The translations under genes were made by a program, and so were the position numbers. A stretch of DNA of 8,399 nucleotides from Verrucomicrobiales bacterium. Lineage in GTDB: Bacteria > Verrucomicrobiota > Verrucomicrobiia > Verrucomicrobiales > DEV007. Positions 1-6,445 of this stretch are shown here, piece after piece (position 1 is the first letter of the stretch; every line of letters begins with the position of its first letter). The notes beneath the pieces were generated by a model. The model saw only the letters and a program-made list of their open reading frames with translations. It was not told the DNA's origin and searched no databases. The stretch lies in NCBI GenBank assembly GCA_023253615.1, contig JALRFZ010000686.1:1-8399 (forward strand). The letters run 5' to 3'.

Positions 1-880
1 CGATGTCGGGGCGGAATTGGATCACCTTTTCAGTGACGCTCTCATCGAGGCTCGGGGCGAGATGGGTTTTCATCTGCCAGCTTTCGCAGTAGGCCTGGAT
101 GAGGGAGCTGAGGGAGAAGTTGCGTGTGAGGATGACGCAGTTCTTTCCATGGAGCGGGCGCTGGTTCTCGATGAGATGCTGGGGTTTCACGGCCCCCTGC
201 TGGGGCACCTCGCGGAAGGGGAGATCGAAGTGGAACTCGGATCCCTTGCCCGGTTCGCTCTTCACGGCGAGCGTGCCGCCGAAGGCCTGGCAGAGCTTGC
301 GGCTGATGGCGAGTCCGAGTCCGGTGCCACCGAATTTGCGTGTCGTCGATGCATCCGCCTGGGTGAAGGCTTCGAAAATGCGCTCGTGGTGCTCCGGGGC
401 GATGCCGATGCCGGTATCCTTCACACTGAAGCGGATCACGGACTCGCTGCCGGTTTTGGTCTCGCGCGCCGAGAGGCGCAGGGTGATGACGATTTCGCCC
501 CGATTGGTGAACTTGAGGGCGTTGCCGACGAGGTTCACGAGGACCTGCTTGAGCCGTTCCCGGTCGCCGTAGATGAGGTTGGGGATGCGGCGGTCGAGAT
601 GATAGATCAGCTCGAGCTGGCTCTCCGCCGCGTAATAGGTGAACATCTCGATGGTTTCCTCGATGAGGTTGACGATGTCGAGCGGCTCGGTTTCGAGCTC
701 CATTTTGTCGGACTCGAGCTTCGAGAAATCGAGCACGTCGTTGATGAGGTGGACGAGCGACTGGCCGCTCGTGCGCATGATCTGGACGAGCTCTTTTTGT
801 TCGCTTGTCAGGGAGGTCTCCATGAGCAGGCTCGTCGTGCCGATGATGCCGTTCATCGGAGTGCGGATCTCGTGGCTCAT
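1..880 (-). CDS. Hybrid sensor histidine kinase, kinase half (cut from its sensor half by an in-frame stop; runs off left edge)
   Basis: This is the catalytic half of a membrane hybrid histidine kinase, which would autophosphorylate a His and pass phosphate to a receiver domain. Counting from the ATG at 1828, the H-box [11 protein letters not shown] has its phospho-His at codon 319 (about 870-875). The N-box [11 protein letters not shown] has Asn at codon 436, the G1 box KDTGIGI has Asp at codon 471, and a [15 protein letters not shown]2 box lies near 284-340. All canonical kinase residues are present. A receiver-like segment follows, but it reads VILTRNF where the acidic pair of an active receiver (VDDN type) is expected, so this first receiver may be degenerate. 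The frame stays open to base 1. It is the same frame as the sensor half upstream, broken only by TAA at 956-958. The first usable start after that stop is this ATG, inside the H-box, which would remove the start of the DHp helix. A functional separate protein is therefore unlikely. Confidence 0.8.
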   Translation of the reverse strand, partial: MSHEIRTPMNGIIGTTSLLMETSLTSEQKELVQIMRTSGQSLVHLINDVLDFSKLESDKMELETEPLDIVNLIEETIEMFTYYAAESQLELIYHLDRRIPNLIYGDRERLKQVLVNLVGNALKFTNRGEIVITLRLSARETKTGSESVIRFSVKDTGIGIAPEHHERIFEAFTQADASTTRKFGGTGLGLAISRKLCQAFGGTLAVKSEPGKGSEFHFDLPFREVPQQGAVKPQHLIENQRPLHGKNCVILTRNFSLSSLIQAYCESWQMKTHLAPSLDESVTEKVIQFRPDI

Positions 881-955
881 GTTCGCGAGGAAGTCGGACT
901 TCGCGTGCTGGGCGACCTCGGCCTGCTGTTTCGCGATCTGGATTTCCTTGATCGA

Positions 956-958
956 TTA
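956..958 (-). other. In-frame TAA stop dividing the hybrid histidine kinase
   Basis: On the minus strand the codons read ...GAC CAG TTC CAT TAA TCG ATC AAG GAA ATC.... The residues before the TAA finish a HAMP region. Those after it, in the same frame, form a normal linker helix ([21 protein letters not shown]) leading directly to the H-box. A single C-to-T change in a CAA Gln codon would explain it. A real nonsense mutation, an assembly error or recoding are all possible. Confidence 0.85.
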
Positions 959-1828
959 ATGGAACTGGTCGGTGGTCTTGCGCAGGCTCTCGGCCATGGC
1001 GTTGAAGCTGGCGTGGACTTTCTCGATCTCGGGCGGGCCGGCTTCGCGGAGGCGGTAATCGAAGCGTCCCTCCGTCACCGTGTTCATCCCCTGGGCGAGG
1101 CCCTGGAGCCTGCGGGTGAACCACGAGCCCATGAAGATGAGCGAGGCGAAGAGCGGGGCGATCCCGATGAGAGGCAGGAAATGGCGCAACTCCATCACGC
1201 GGGTGAAGGCGAGGATGGGGGGATGGACACGGGACTGGATGACGATGAAAAAGGTTTCGCCTTCGACGACGATGGGAAAGGCGGCACCAAGGGGTTGCGG
1301 GTTGCCGGTGCCGAGGAGGGAGCGGACCCCGGTGGAGGCGCCGGACAGGGGCGTGTCATCGCCGGGGAATCCTTCGATGACGACATGATTCCGGGAAAGC
1401 ACCTCGGTGGTGAGGTGGTTCAGATAAGCATCCTCCTCCGGTGCGACGAAGTCGCCCAGGGTGATATCGGCGATGCGCTGCAAGGGGGGCTCGCCACCGG
1501 TCCGATGGTAAGCGGTGAGACGTGCCTCGGGATCCTCGGTGAGGGTGTAGTTGAGCTGTTGGAGCAGATTCCGGAACTCGGCAGGCACGGAACCGGGGGC
1601 GCTTTCGGACCCGTCCGGGGTGGCGAGGGAAAGCGATGCCATCATTTCCGGAGTGACCCGCTGGGTGAAGGCCGTCGTCTTGGTCGAGAAATCGGAGACG
1701 ATCTCGCGCCGCTTCAACTGGGCCTCCTGCAGGTAGGAGATCGCGAGTCCAAGGGCGGCACCGATTCCGGCCGTCACGAGACTGCCGGAGAGGAGCATGA
1801 AACCCAGGGATGGCTTGGCGGAAAACAT
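956..1828 (-). CDS. Sensor/HAMP half of the hybrid histidine kinase, ending at an in-frame TAA
   Basis: This 290-residue fragment is the input half of the kinase encoded downstream. A first membrane helix spans about residues 9-32, followed by an extracytoplasmic domain of about 180 residues (33-215). A second membrane helix lies at about 217-237 (FLPLIGIAPLFASLIF). A HAMP-like stretch (GMNTVTEGRFDYRL, then a FNAMAESL helix) runs to the stop. I do not recognise the extracytoplasmic domain; its arrangement fits a Cache-like or CHASE-like sensor. I chose the ATG at 1828 because it places the membrane helix close to the N-terminus. A TTG at 1864 would add 12 residues. No clear Shine-Dalgarno precedes either. 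The AT-rich stretch at about 1861-1920 probably holds the promoter, but I could not assign boxes for this strand. Without the kinase half this product could not signal by itself. Confidence 0.72.
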   Translation of the reverse strand: MFSAKPSLGFMLLSGSLVTAGIGAALGLAISYLQEAQLKRREIVSDFSTKTTAFTQRVTPEMMASLSLATPDGSESAPGSVPAEFRNLLQQLNYTLTEDPEARLTAYHRTGGEPPLQRIADITLGDFVAPEEDAYLNHLTTEVLSRNHVVIEGFPGDDTPLSGASTGVRSLLGTGNPQPLGAAFPIVVEGETFFIVIQSRVHPPILAFTRVMELRHFLPLIGIAPLFASLIFMGSWFTRRLQGLAQGMNTVTEGRFDYRLREAGPPEIEKVHASFNAMAESLRKTTDQFH

Positions 1829-1919
1829 CGGGGGCAATATGTGCCGGGATTGGGTTCGAATCAATTAAAAACCATAAAAATGATAAGTTTACGTAATCCT
1901 AACTTTCCCAACGAAGTGC

Positions 1920-1948
1920 TTGCCTGATTTCGCGTGCCGGGGTAGATT
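1920..1948 (+). promoter_or_regulatory. Sigma-70-type promoter for tRNA-Val
   Basis: A TTGCCT -35 box at 1920-1925 and a TAGATT -10 box at 1943-1948 are separated by exactly 17 bases. Each matches the consensus at four of six positions. The -10 ends 16 bases before the mature tRNA 5' end, and a GC-rich CTCGGCCCG discriminator follows, as is common for stable-RNA promoters. Assignment is by eye. Confidence 0.5.
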
Positions 1949-1964
1949 CTCGGCCCGCCAAAGC

Positions 1965-2039
1965 GCTCGGTTAGCTCAGGGGTAGAGCACCTGCTTCACA
2001 CGCAGGGGGTCGCTGGTTCGAACCCAGCATCGAGCACCA
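1965..2039 (+). tRNA. tRNA-Val, anticodon CAC
   Basis: A full cloverleaf can be folded by hand. The acceptor stem is GCTCGGT with ATCGAGC, seven pairs with one G-U. The D stem is GCTC/GAGC around AGGGGTA. The anticodon stem is CCTGC/GCAGG with loop TTCACAC, which places the anticodon CAC at 1997-1999 and the required U at position 33. The variable loop has five bases. The T stem is GCTGG/CCAGC around the canonical loop TTCGAAC. The discriminator is A and the CCA end is encoded (2037-2039). CAC reads the valine codon GUG, which should be used heavily in this GC-rich genome. Confidence 0.96.
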
Positions 2040-2088
2040 CTCCAATCCCCGTCCGGCGGTAGGCACGTGGCAATCTCCGCGTCCCGAC

Positions 2089-2125
2089 ATTTCCGGTGAA
2101 ATCCCGGGAAGGATTCTCCGGAAAT
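2089..2125 (+). terminator. Nested stem-loop downstream of tRNA-Val, possible terminator
   Basis: ATTTCCGG (2089-2096) pairs with CCGGAAAT (2118-2125), and an inner AATCC/GGATT stem (2100-2104 with 2111-2115) closes a six-base loop. The downstream bases TTTCCTC give only a short T-rich tail on the plus strand, and none exists on the minus strand. It lies 50 bases after the tRNA, so it could end tRNA transcription, or it may be an unrelated inverted repeat. Confidence 0.35.
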
Positions 2126-2144
2126 TTCCTCATCGTGATCTGCG

Positions 2145-2172
2145 TTCCGGGGAAGAGGCGCGTCGCCCGGAA
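2145..2172. repeat. Inverted repeat TTCCGGG/CCCGGAA beyond the receptor gene end
   Basis: TTCCGGG at 2145-2151 and CCCGGAA at 2166-2172 are perfect inverse copies with 14 bases between them. The repeat lies 66 bases past the end of the TonB-dependent receptor gene, on its downstream side. It has no T-tract on either side, so a terminator role is weak. Another ATTTCCGG copy stands alone at 2193-2200. Apart from these repeats I see nothing in 2040-2237. Confidence 0.35.
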
Positions 2173-2237
2173 AGATACACGCCCACCGGGCCATTTCCGG
2201 AGCTGCAAACGGCAGAGGGCGGCCGCACGGGTCTCTT

Positions 2238-4424
2238 TCACCAGTGCCACGTCACCCCGGTCCGCACCGAGAGAGGTTCCATCGGGTGATAGTGGGTGTC
2301 TGCGATGCCCGCGAGCGGCTCGCCCGGGAGCCGGGATTCATAGAAGTATTCGATGTCGTTCGCGTCGGTGTCGAGCAGGTTCAGCAACTCGACATAGACA
2401 TCCCACTTTTCCTTCCGGTATCCGGCGCGGGCATTCAGGACAAGTGAGTCGCGCGACATCACGCTCTCGTCGGCGGTGAGGGGGCGTGGGCTGAAGTAGC
2501 GGGCGCGGAGCGCTCCGTAAGGACCGGTGGCCCGTCCGGCGGTGATCCCGGCCGAGAGGGCGACGGGCACGGCATTTTCGACAAAGCGATCGACCGGCTC
2601 GTTGCGGAAGCGGGCTTCGGAGACAGCCAGTTCGCTGTCGAAACGCAGCCAGTCGGTGGGATTCCAATAGACCGCCCATTCGATGCCGTAGCGCTCCGTC
2701 GCGGGTCCGGGCTCGTTCGTGCCGGCATCGCCGACATAAAGCAACTCCGATTCGCTTTGGAGATGCCAGAGCGAGATGGATGAAGTGACCCCCTCGACGA
2801 CCTCGGTGCGGGCGCCGACCTCGGTGCCCCACTGGCGCACGAGCGGATCCACCGCCGGCGCGGGCAGACCGGTGGCAGGATCGACTTGCAGGGTGACGCC
2901 CCGAGCGTCATTGCTGTGGAAACCTCCGCCCCAGTTGAAGAAGAGCTCCGTCTCATTCCAAGGACCGAAGACGGCCCCGAATTTCGGATTCACCATCGCG
3001 GCGGTGTCGTTGCCGGAATTCGCGGGCACGCCGGAGAGCGAGGTGACATCGAAGTGATAGAGGTCGGCGCGGACGCCGGTGTTGATCTTCAGCCAATCGT
3101 TCAAGATGAGTTCCTGGTTCGCGAAGGTCGAGACATTCATCTCGTAGACCTCGTCGGACCGCACCGTGCCGAGCCGCTGGCGGGCGGCGGTGTTGTGCAG
3201 GCCGACTTCATCGATGAAATCGTGGTGGGATTGCAGGCCGATCGTGAAATCCCCCTCGCGGCCGAAGAGATCGCTGTCGCGCGTGTCGGCGATGCGCAGC
3301 CCCGCGAAGACGCGGTCGTCCACCTGGTTGAACTGGTCGCCGTTCACCGGATCGGCGAGGAAGTAGGTGAAATTCGAATAAAGATCGAGCGCGTAGCTGC
3401 CGACGTAGGCGTTGACCTCGGTGGTGGAGACATCGCCCTCGTGGATCCAGTCGAAAGACAGGCTGTAGCGCTGCGAGTCGCCGCCCACGGTGGGATCGAC
3501 GAAGCCGAGGCGATCGATGATGCCGCCGCTGACGAGCCGCGAGGGCACCTGATCCGTCGCGTCCCATCGGCCCTGGTAGGCCATGCCGGTGATGGAATAG
3601 CGGTTCACGCCGGCCTCCCAATAGTATTTCACGAAGCCGTTGAACTTCTCGAAGTTGTCCTCGAGCACCCAGGGGCCGTCGTAGTAGTTGTATTCGAAGG
3701 CCGTGGTGAGCATGCCGTCGCCGGCGGCGACACTGTCCATGAAGAGGAAACGGAAAAAATCATCCTCTCCCGCGCTGATCGAGGCGGTACCCTCCGGCAG
3801 CACGTCGTAAAAGCCGAATTTCGCGGAGCCGGCCGAGGAGAAATCCCCGAGGTCGGCGAAGTAAGGACCCTTGGTGTAATCGAGCGTCTCGATCAGCTCG
3901 GGGATCACGAAATTGATGTCGGCGTAACCCTGCCCGTGGCCGTGGCTGCGGCTGTTCACCGGCATGGCATCGGCAAAGATCGCGAAATCCGTGCCGTGAT
4001 CGAGATTGAAGCCCCGCACGAAATACTGGTTCGCCTTTCCGCCACCGCTGTGCTGCGTGATGATCATGCCGGGCACGACCTCGAGGAGTTCGCCGCGTCG
4101 CAGGTAGGGGCGGGCCATCAGCTCCTCGGCGCTGGCGCTGCCCATCGAGGCGGATCCGGCGATGCCGAGCAGGCTCTGATCCTTGCCCGGCTCGACGATG
4201 GTGTCGTAGACGACCGCGGTGCTTTCCACCCGCACGGGGGCGGGGACGCGATCGTTGATCACCGGAGCGGGAGCGGATTCGACGACGACCGCGGGCAGCT
4301 CGCCCAGATCGGCTGAGGTCGCGGGGGCGTCGGTCGGCGGGGCGGCTTCCTGCGCGTGCAGGAAGAAAGGCAAGAGGGAGGCCAGGGCGAGAGCCCCGGC
4401 GGAAGCGGGAAAAAGGCGTTTCAT
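2238..4424 (-). CDS. TonB-dependent outer-membrane receptor, downstream of a CnrYXH-like cassette
   Basis: This 728-residue protein is a TonB/ExbBD-energised outer-membrane transporter with a plug and a beta-barrel. The signal peptide is MKRLFPASAGALALASLLPFFLHA, with cleavage near HA|QEA. This supports the ATG at 4424 over a GTG 14 codons upstream. A TonB-box-like LPAVVVES lies at about residues 43-50. The plug covers about 95-210, with ELLEVVPGMI, QYFVRGFNLDHGTDF and a His-rich SHGHGQGYADINF (about 160-172). The rest is barrel-like, with alternating aromatic strands. The extreme C-terminus is Trp, as expected for a barrel signal. The motifs resemble a receptor subfamily that I recall beside RND heavy-metal efflux genes. 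That link is memory, not a search. The gene starts 51 bases after the sigma factor gene on the same strand, so it is probably cotranscribed. A metal ion or metal chelate is the likely substrate, by inference. Confidence 0.9.
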   Translation of the reverse strand: MKRLFPASAGALALASLLPFFLHAQEAAPPTDAPATSADLGELPAVVVESAPAPVINDRVPAPVRVESTAVVYDTIVEPGKDQSLLGIAGSASMGSASAEELMARPYLRRGELLEVVPGMIITQHSGGGKANQYFVRGFNLDHGTDFAIFADAMPVNSRSHGHGQGYADINFVIPELIETLDYTKGPYFADLGDFSSAGSAKFGFYDVLPEGTASISAGEDDFFRFLFMDSVAAGDGMLTTAFEYNYYDGPWVLEDNFEKFNGFVKYYWEAGVNRYSITGMAYQGRWDATDQVPSRLVSGGIIDRLGFVDPTVGGDSQRYSLSFDWIHEGDVSTTEVNAYVGSYALDLYSNFTYFLADPVNGDQFNQVDDRVFAGLRIADTRDSDLFGREGDFTIGLQSHHDFIDEVGLHNTAARQRLGTVRSDEVYEMNVSTFANQELILNDWLKINTGVRADLYHFDVTSLSGVPANSGNDTAAMVNPKFGAVFGPWNETELFFNWGGGFHSNDARGVTLQVDPATGLPAPAVDPLVRQWGTEVGARTEVVEGVTSSISLWHLQSESELLYVGDAGTNEPGPATERYGIEWAVYWNPTDWLRFDSELAVSEARFRNEPVDRFVENAVPVALSAGITAGRATGPYGALRARYFSPRPLTADESVMSRDSLVLNARAGYRKEKWDVYVELLNLLDTDANDIEYFYESRLPGEPLAGIADTHYHPMEPLSVRTGVTWHW

Positions 4425-4475
4425 GAGTGGTCGGAAGGGAAAACGAAGTTCCCCGTGCGACCCCACGCAAAAATT

Positions 4476-5141
4476 TCAGTTTTCCGCGGCCGGGCCGCGC
4501 TCATCGGAGCCGCGAACCCTTCCGAGCTTTTCCGCCAGTTCGAGGCGGGCGCGGTAGAGGCGCCCTTCCACCGCGCGCCGGGTGCAGCCGAGCAGCGCGG
4601 CGCATTCGTCCTGGCTGAAACCTTCGAGACCGCAGAGCACGAGGACCTCCCGCAGGCGCTCAGGCAGGGCGGTGATGGCCTGCCGGAGTCTGGCGATCTC
4701 CTCGCTATCCGCCGCATTCTGATCGGGAGGCAGCCCCGGAGCGCGGAAACCGGTGACGCCGGATGACTCGAGGCATTGGTTTTTGGAAGCATCCCGACGT
4801 GCCCGGCTGCGGTGATGATCGTGACACCGGTTCCGTGCGATGCGGAAGAGCCACGCGGCGAAATGCGTCTCGCCCTGGTACCGGGGCAAGGCGGAGTAGG
4901 CGCGGACAAAGACATCCTGACAGAGCTCCTCCGCGTCTTCGGGATTTCCCGTCCAGCCCAGGCAGAAACGGTAGATCCGGTCGCGGTGGTGTCCGATCAG
5001 GTCAGCGTAGGCGTCATGGCAGCCTTCGCGGGCCTGTGACACGAGCCGGGCGATCCGGTCCGTTTCTCCCGTCCCGGCGGGGCATGGCGGCGCGGCAAAC
5101 CAAGGCAGGCCCGGAGAGATGGCTTCAGGGCTGGTGCTCAT
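4476..5141 (-). CDS. ECF-family RNA polymerase sigma factor (CnrH-like)
   Basis: This 221-residue extracytoplasmic-function sigma factor would direct RNA polymerase to a small regulon once freed from its anti-sigma partner. Sigma region 2 covers about residues 43-115 and includes NPEDAEELCQDVFVRAY and FAAWLFRIARNRCHDHHR. A poorly conserved linker follows to about 147. Region 4 covers about 150-205 and contains LPERLREVLVLCGLEGFSQDE and the helix-turn-helix CAALLGCTRRAVEGRLYRAR. There is no region 1.1 or 3, as expected for ECF factors. The ATG at 5139-5141 lies inside the end of the X-like sensor gene, a 17-base overlap that suggests translational coupling. About 27 residues precede region 2, somewhat more than usual, so a later start cannot be excluded. 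Its place after Y-like and X-like genes matches cnrYXH. Confidence 0.92.
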   Translation of the reverse strand: MSTSPEAISPGLPWFAAPPCPAGTGETDRIARLVSQAREGCHDAYADLIGHHRDRIYRFCLGWTGNPEDAEELCQDVFVRAYSALPRYQGETHFAAWLFRIARNRCHDHHRSRARRDASKNQCLESSGVTGFRAPGLPPDQNAADSEEIARLRQAITALPERLREVLVLCGLEGFSQDECAALLGCTRRAVEGRLYRARLELAEKLGRVRGSDERGPAAEN

Positions 5142-5601
5142 GGGTGATGCTTTCGCGCGTCCACTGCAGGAGTTTGGCGGCCTGTTCCGGGGAGAGGGCT
5201 TCCTTCATTTCGAGGAAATGTCCGATCGTGAGCTGTTGGAGACGGCCCTGGGCCTCGTGGATTTCGCCCAGCGCGGCATCGACCGCGGCCCGATCCACAG
5301 GCGCGTGTTCGAGGGCGGCGGCGAGCCGGTGCCCTGATTCGCCGATCCGGCCCAGCAGTTCGGCGCGGCTATCCGCATAGCTCCGCTCGATCGGAGCCAG
5401 CGTTTCCTCCTGCTCGGGGGTGATCTCGAGCTGCTCGTGGAGCCATTCGTGGAAGGCATCGCCGGAGGATTCGTGGGGCGAAGCCTGGTGGACATGGCCA
5501 TCGTGATGATGCGCCGTCTGCCGGGCCACGACATAGGCTGTCAGCCCGGCGAGGGCGACCGCGGAGGCGGTCCAGAAAAAGGGCTTTTGTGTCGACTTCA
5601 C
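5125..5601 (-). CDS. CnrX-like periplasmic heavy-metal (Ni/Co) sensor, membrane anchored
   Basis: This 158-residue protein has one N-terminal membrane helix (about 7-26), a His cluster HHHDGHVH at 31-38, an all-helical periplasmic domain and a His-containing tail (HEHQP). It belongs to the heavy-metal-resistance/Spy-like helical family. H51, H55, E72, H128 and M132 coincide with the CnrX ligands that I recall as H42, H46, E63, H119 and M123, with no length difference between the first and last: HEWLH here against HEILH, and HFLEM against HVFEM. In Cupriavidus, CnrX senses Ni and Co in the periplasm and controls release of the sigma factor from CnrY. The start is GTG at 5599-5601. It overlaps the TGA of the Y-like gene as GTGA and places the membrane helix near the N-terminus. 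The same frame stays open far upstream, but that extension runs through the Y-like gene and is not used. Metal specificity is inferred. Confidence 0.88.
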   Translation of the reverse strand: MKSTQKPFFWTASAVALAGLTAYVVARQTAHHHDGHVHQASPHESSGDAFHEWLHEQLEITPEQEETLAPIERSYADSRAELLGRIGESGHRLAAALEHAPVDRAAVDAALGEIHEAQGRLQQLTIGHFLEMKEALSPEQAAKLLQWTRESITHEHQP

Positions 5602-5867
5602 AGCGACAGGAGAGGGTTGGTCGCGCCACCCAAGAGGGTCAGCTCCGGTGGAGCGGGGCGCACCGCTTGCTGCGGGACGCTCGTACCGATGCAGACCGCC
5701 AGCGCGACGGCTGTCACACACGACAGGGCCCCGGCCAGAAAAACGAGCCTGATCTGCTGCGACGATTCGCCGAGTCGGGCGAGAATGGCGTTCGTCATGT
5801 CCGGGGATGGCGCGGGGCGGGACTCGCGCAGTTGGCGGAGGAGCGGGTCGAGATCCGGGACGTTCAT
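5598..5867 (-). CDS. Small single-TM anti-sigma-like protein (CnrY-like)
   Basis: This 89-residue protein is the first gene of the cassette. Residues 1-38 are a soluble, cytoplasmic stretch with DLDPLLRQLRESR and a short amphipathic MTNAILARLGES segment that could bind the sigma factor. Residues about 41-61 form one membrane helix (VFLAGALSCVTAVALAVCI). A Pro-rich periplasmic tail ends in NPLLSL. Size, topology, position directly before an X-like sensor and an ECF sigma gene, and the tail style (Pro-rich, then a short hydrophobic end) all resemble CnrY, a 95-residue membrane anti-sigma factor. Direct sequence identity is weak, as is normal for this fast-evolving family, so the call rests mainly on context. 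I chose the ATG at 5865-5867; a start at 5921 would add 18 residues that overlap the promoter. Confidence 0.72.
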   Translation of the reverse strand: MNVPDLDPLLRQLRESRPAPSPDMTNAILARLGESSQQIRLVFLAGALSCVTAVALAVCIGTSVPQQAVRPAPPELTLLGGATNPLLSL

Positions 5868-5893
5868 CGTTGCATCGGGGCGGGATTCCTTCG

Positions 5894-5921
5894 ATCCTAG
5901 ACCTCTCCACGCGCTTGCCAA
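5894..5921 (-). promoter_or_regulatory. Promoter for the cnrYXH-like/receptor unit
   Basis: On the minus strand, TTGGCA (5916-5921) matches the -35 consensus at five of six positions and TAGGAT (5894-5899) matches the -10 at four of six, with a 16-base spacer. The -10 ends 26 bases before the Y-like ATG, leaving a leader of about 20 bases. It looks like a housekeeping promoter. An additional sigma-H-dependent promoter could overlap it, but I cannot identify one. Confidence 0.45.
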
Positions 5922-6035
5922 GTCGAAAGCGGGCGCCGAGGGCGAAGAAATTCGCGGTCAGCCATCGACGGATCGGTGCGGAGAAACGGCTTTCCGGAGC
6001 TTGCCGCCGTTGCCCGATGCTGGCAGAGTCCGGGG

Positions 6036-6437
6036 ATGAAGCCTTTTTTCCTTCCCGGGTTGATCGCACTGTCCGTGGTCTCCTTCTCCTCCGATGTCCG
6101 GTCCGCCGATCCTGGAAAGTGGCCCTTCCAGAGCGAGACCCGCCTCGAGGCCGTGCTCACCGTGCTCCGTTGGAAACTTTATTCCGAGGCCGGGTTTTCC
6201 GACCTGCCCAGGGGCGTGACCCTCGGACTCGATGTCGCCGAGGTGCCCGAGGAGGGATGGTATCAGGTGACCTTGCGCGAGTTTCACAGCACGGATTCGG
6301 GATTCGATCCCAATGTGGCCCCGGCGATCGAGCATTTCCATGTCAGGGAGAGTGACGGATCCATCGAATGGCTCGACCTTGTCGAAAACGAAAGACGGCC
6401 CTGGTCCGCCTTCCTCCAATCCCGCCGTGCTCCCTGA
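6036..6437 (+). CDS. Small secreted protein of unknown function
   Basis: This 133-residue protein has a clear signal peptide, MKPFFLPGLIALSVVSFSS with cleavage near VRSA|DPG (about residue 24), so the mature product is about 109 residues and is periplasmic or outer-membrane associated. I do not recognise the family. The mature part is acidic and rich in aromatic residues, with WPFQSETRLEAVLTVLRWKLYSE, WYQVTLREFHS and HFHVRESDGSIEWLDLVE segments. It looks like a compact alpha/beta domain and has no Cys in the mature part and no obvious catalytic motif. I chose the ATG at 6036 because the signal peptide begins there; the frame is open 20 codons further upstream. It is transcribed divergently from the metal-sensing cassette across a 168-base gap and lies 8 bases before the VOC gene, so it probably shares a transcript with that gene. 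Confidence 0.72.
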   Translation: MKPFFLPGLIALSVVSFSSDVRSADPGKWPFQSETRLEAVLTVLRWKLYSEAGFSDLPRGVTLGLDVAEVPEEGWYQVTLREFHSTDSGFDPNVAPAIEHFHVRESDGSIEWLDLVENERRPWSAFLQSRRAP

Positions 6438-6445
6438 CCCCGCCC

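Noticed and set aside
42..1124. A 360-codon minus-strand open frame spanning the stop at 956-958, suggesting a frameshift rescue
   Set aside because: Its translation is Arg/Pro/His-rich, without kinase motifs. The true kinase frame is the same on both sides of the TAA, so no frameshift is needed.
1852..1862. GGGTTCGAATC resembling a tRNA T-arm, as a possible tRNA remnant or attachment site
   Set aside because: No acceptor, D or anticodon parts lie beside it, and no longer match to the nearby tRNA-Val 3' end exists, so there is no att-site pair.
17..1927. A 636-codon open frame on the plus strand across the whole kinase region
   Set aside because: It is antisense to the histidine kinase, whose H, N, G1 and G2 boxes are all clear on the minus strand. 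High GC removes stops from the opposite strand, and the translation shows no recognisable domain.
2886..4316. A 476-codon plus-strand open frame within the receptor gene
   Set aside because: It is antisense to the TonB-dependent receptor. Its composition is an Ala/Gly/Val/Glu/His-rich shadow of the barrel codons, with no signal or domain.
4446..4452. GGAACTT on the minus strand, resembling an ECF -35 box before the receptor gene
   Set aside because: With normal spacing the -10 would fall on the receptor start codon, so it could not produce a proper transcript from the chosen ATG.
5991..6001. The 11-mer TTTCCGGAGCT shared with 2194-2204
   Set aside because: Matches of this length are expected by chance within 8.4 kb, and the surrounding bases do not match.
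5602..6069. In-frame N-terminal extension of the X-like sensor to 314 residues
   Set aside because: The added part runs in another frame through the Y-like gene and its promoter, is Arg/Pro-rich and has no domain. The GTG at 5599-5601 puts the membrane helix at the N-terminus.
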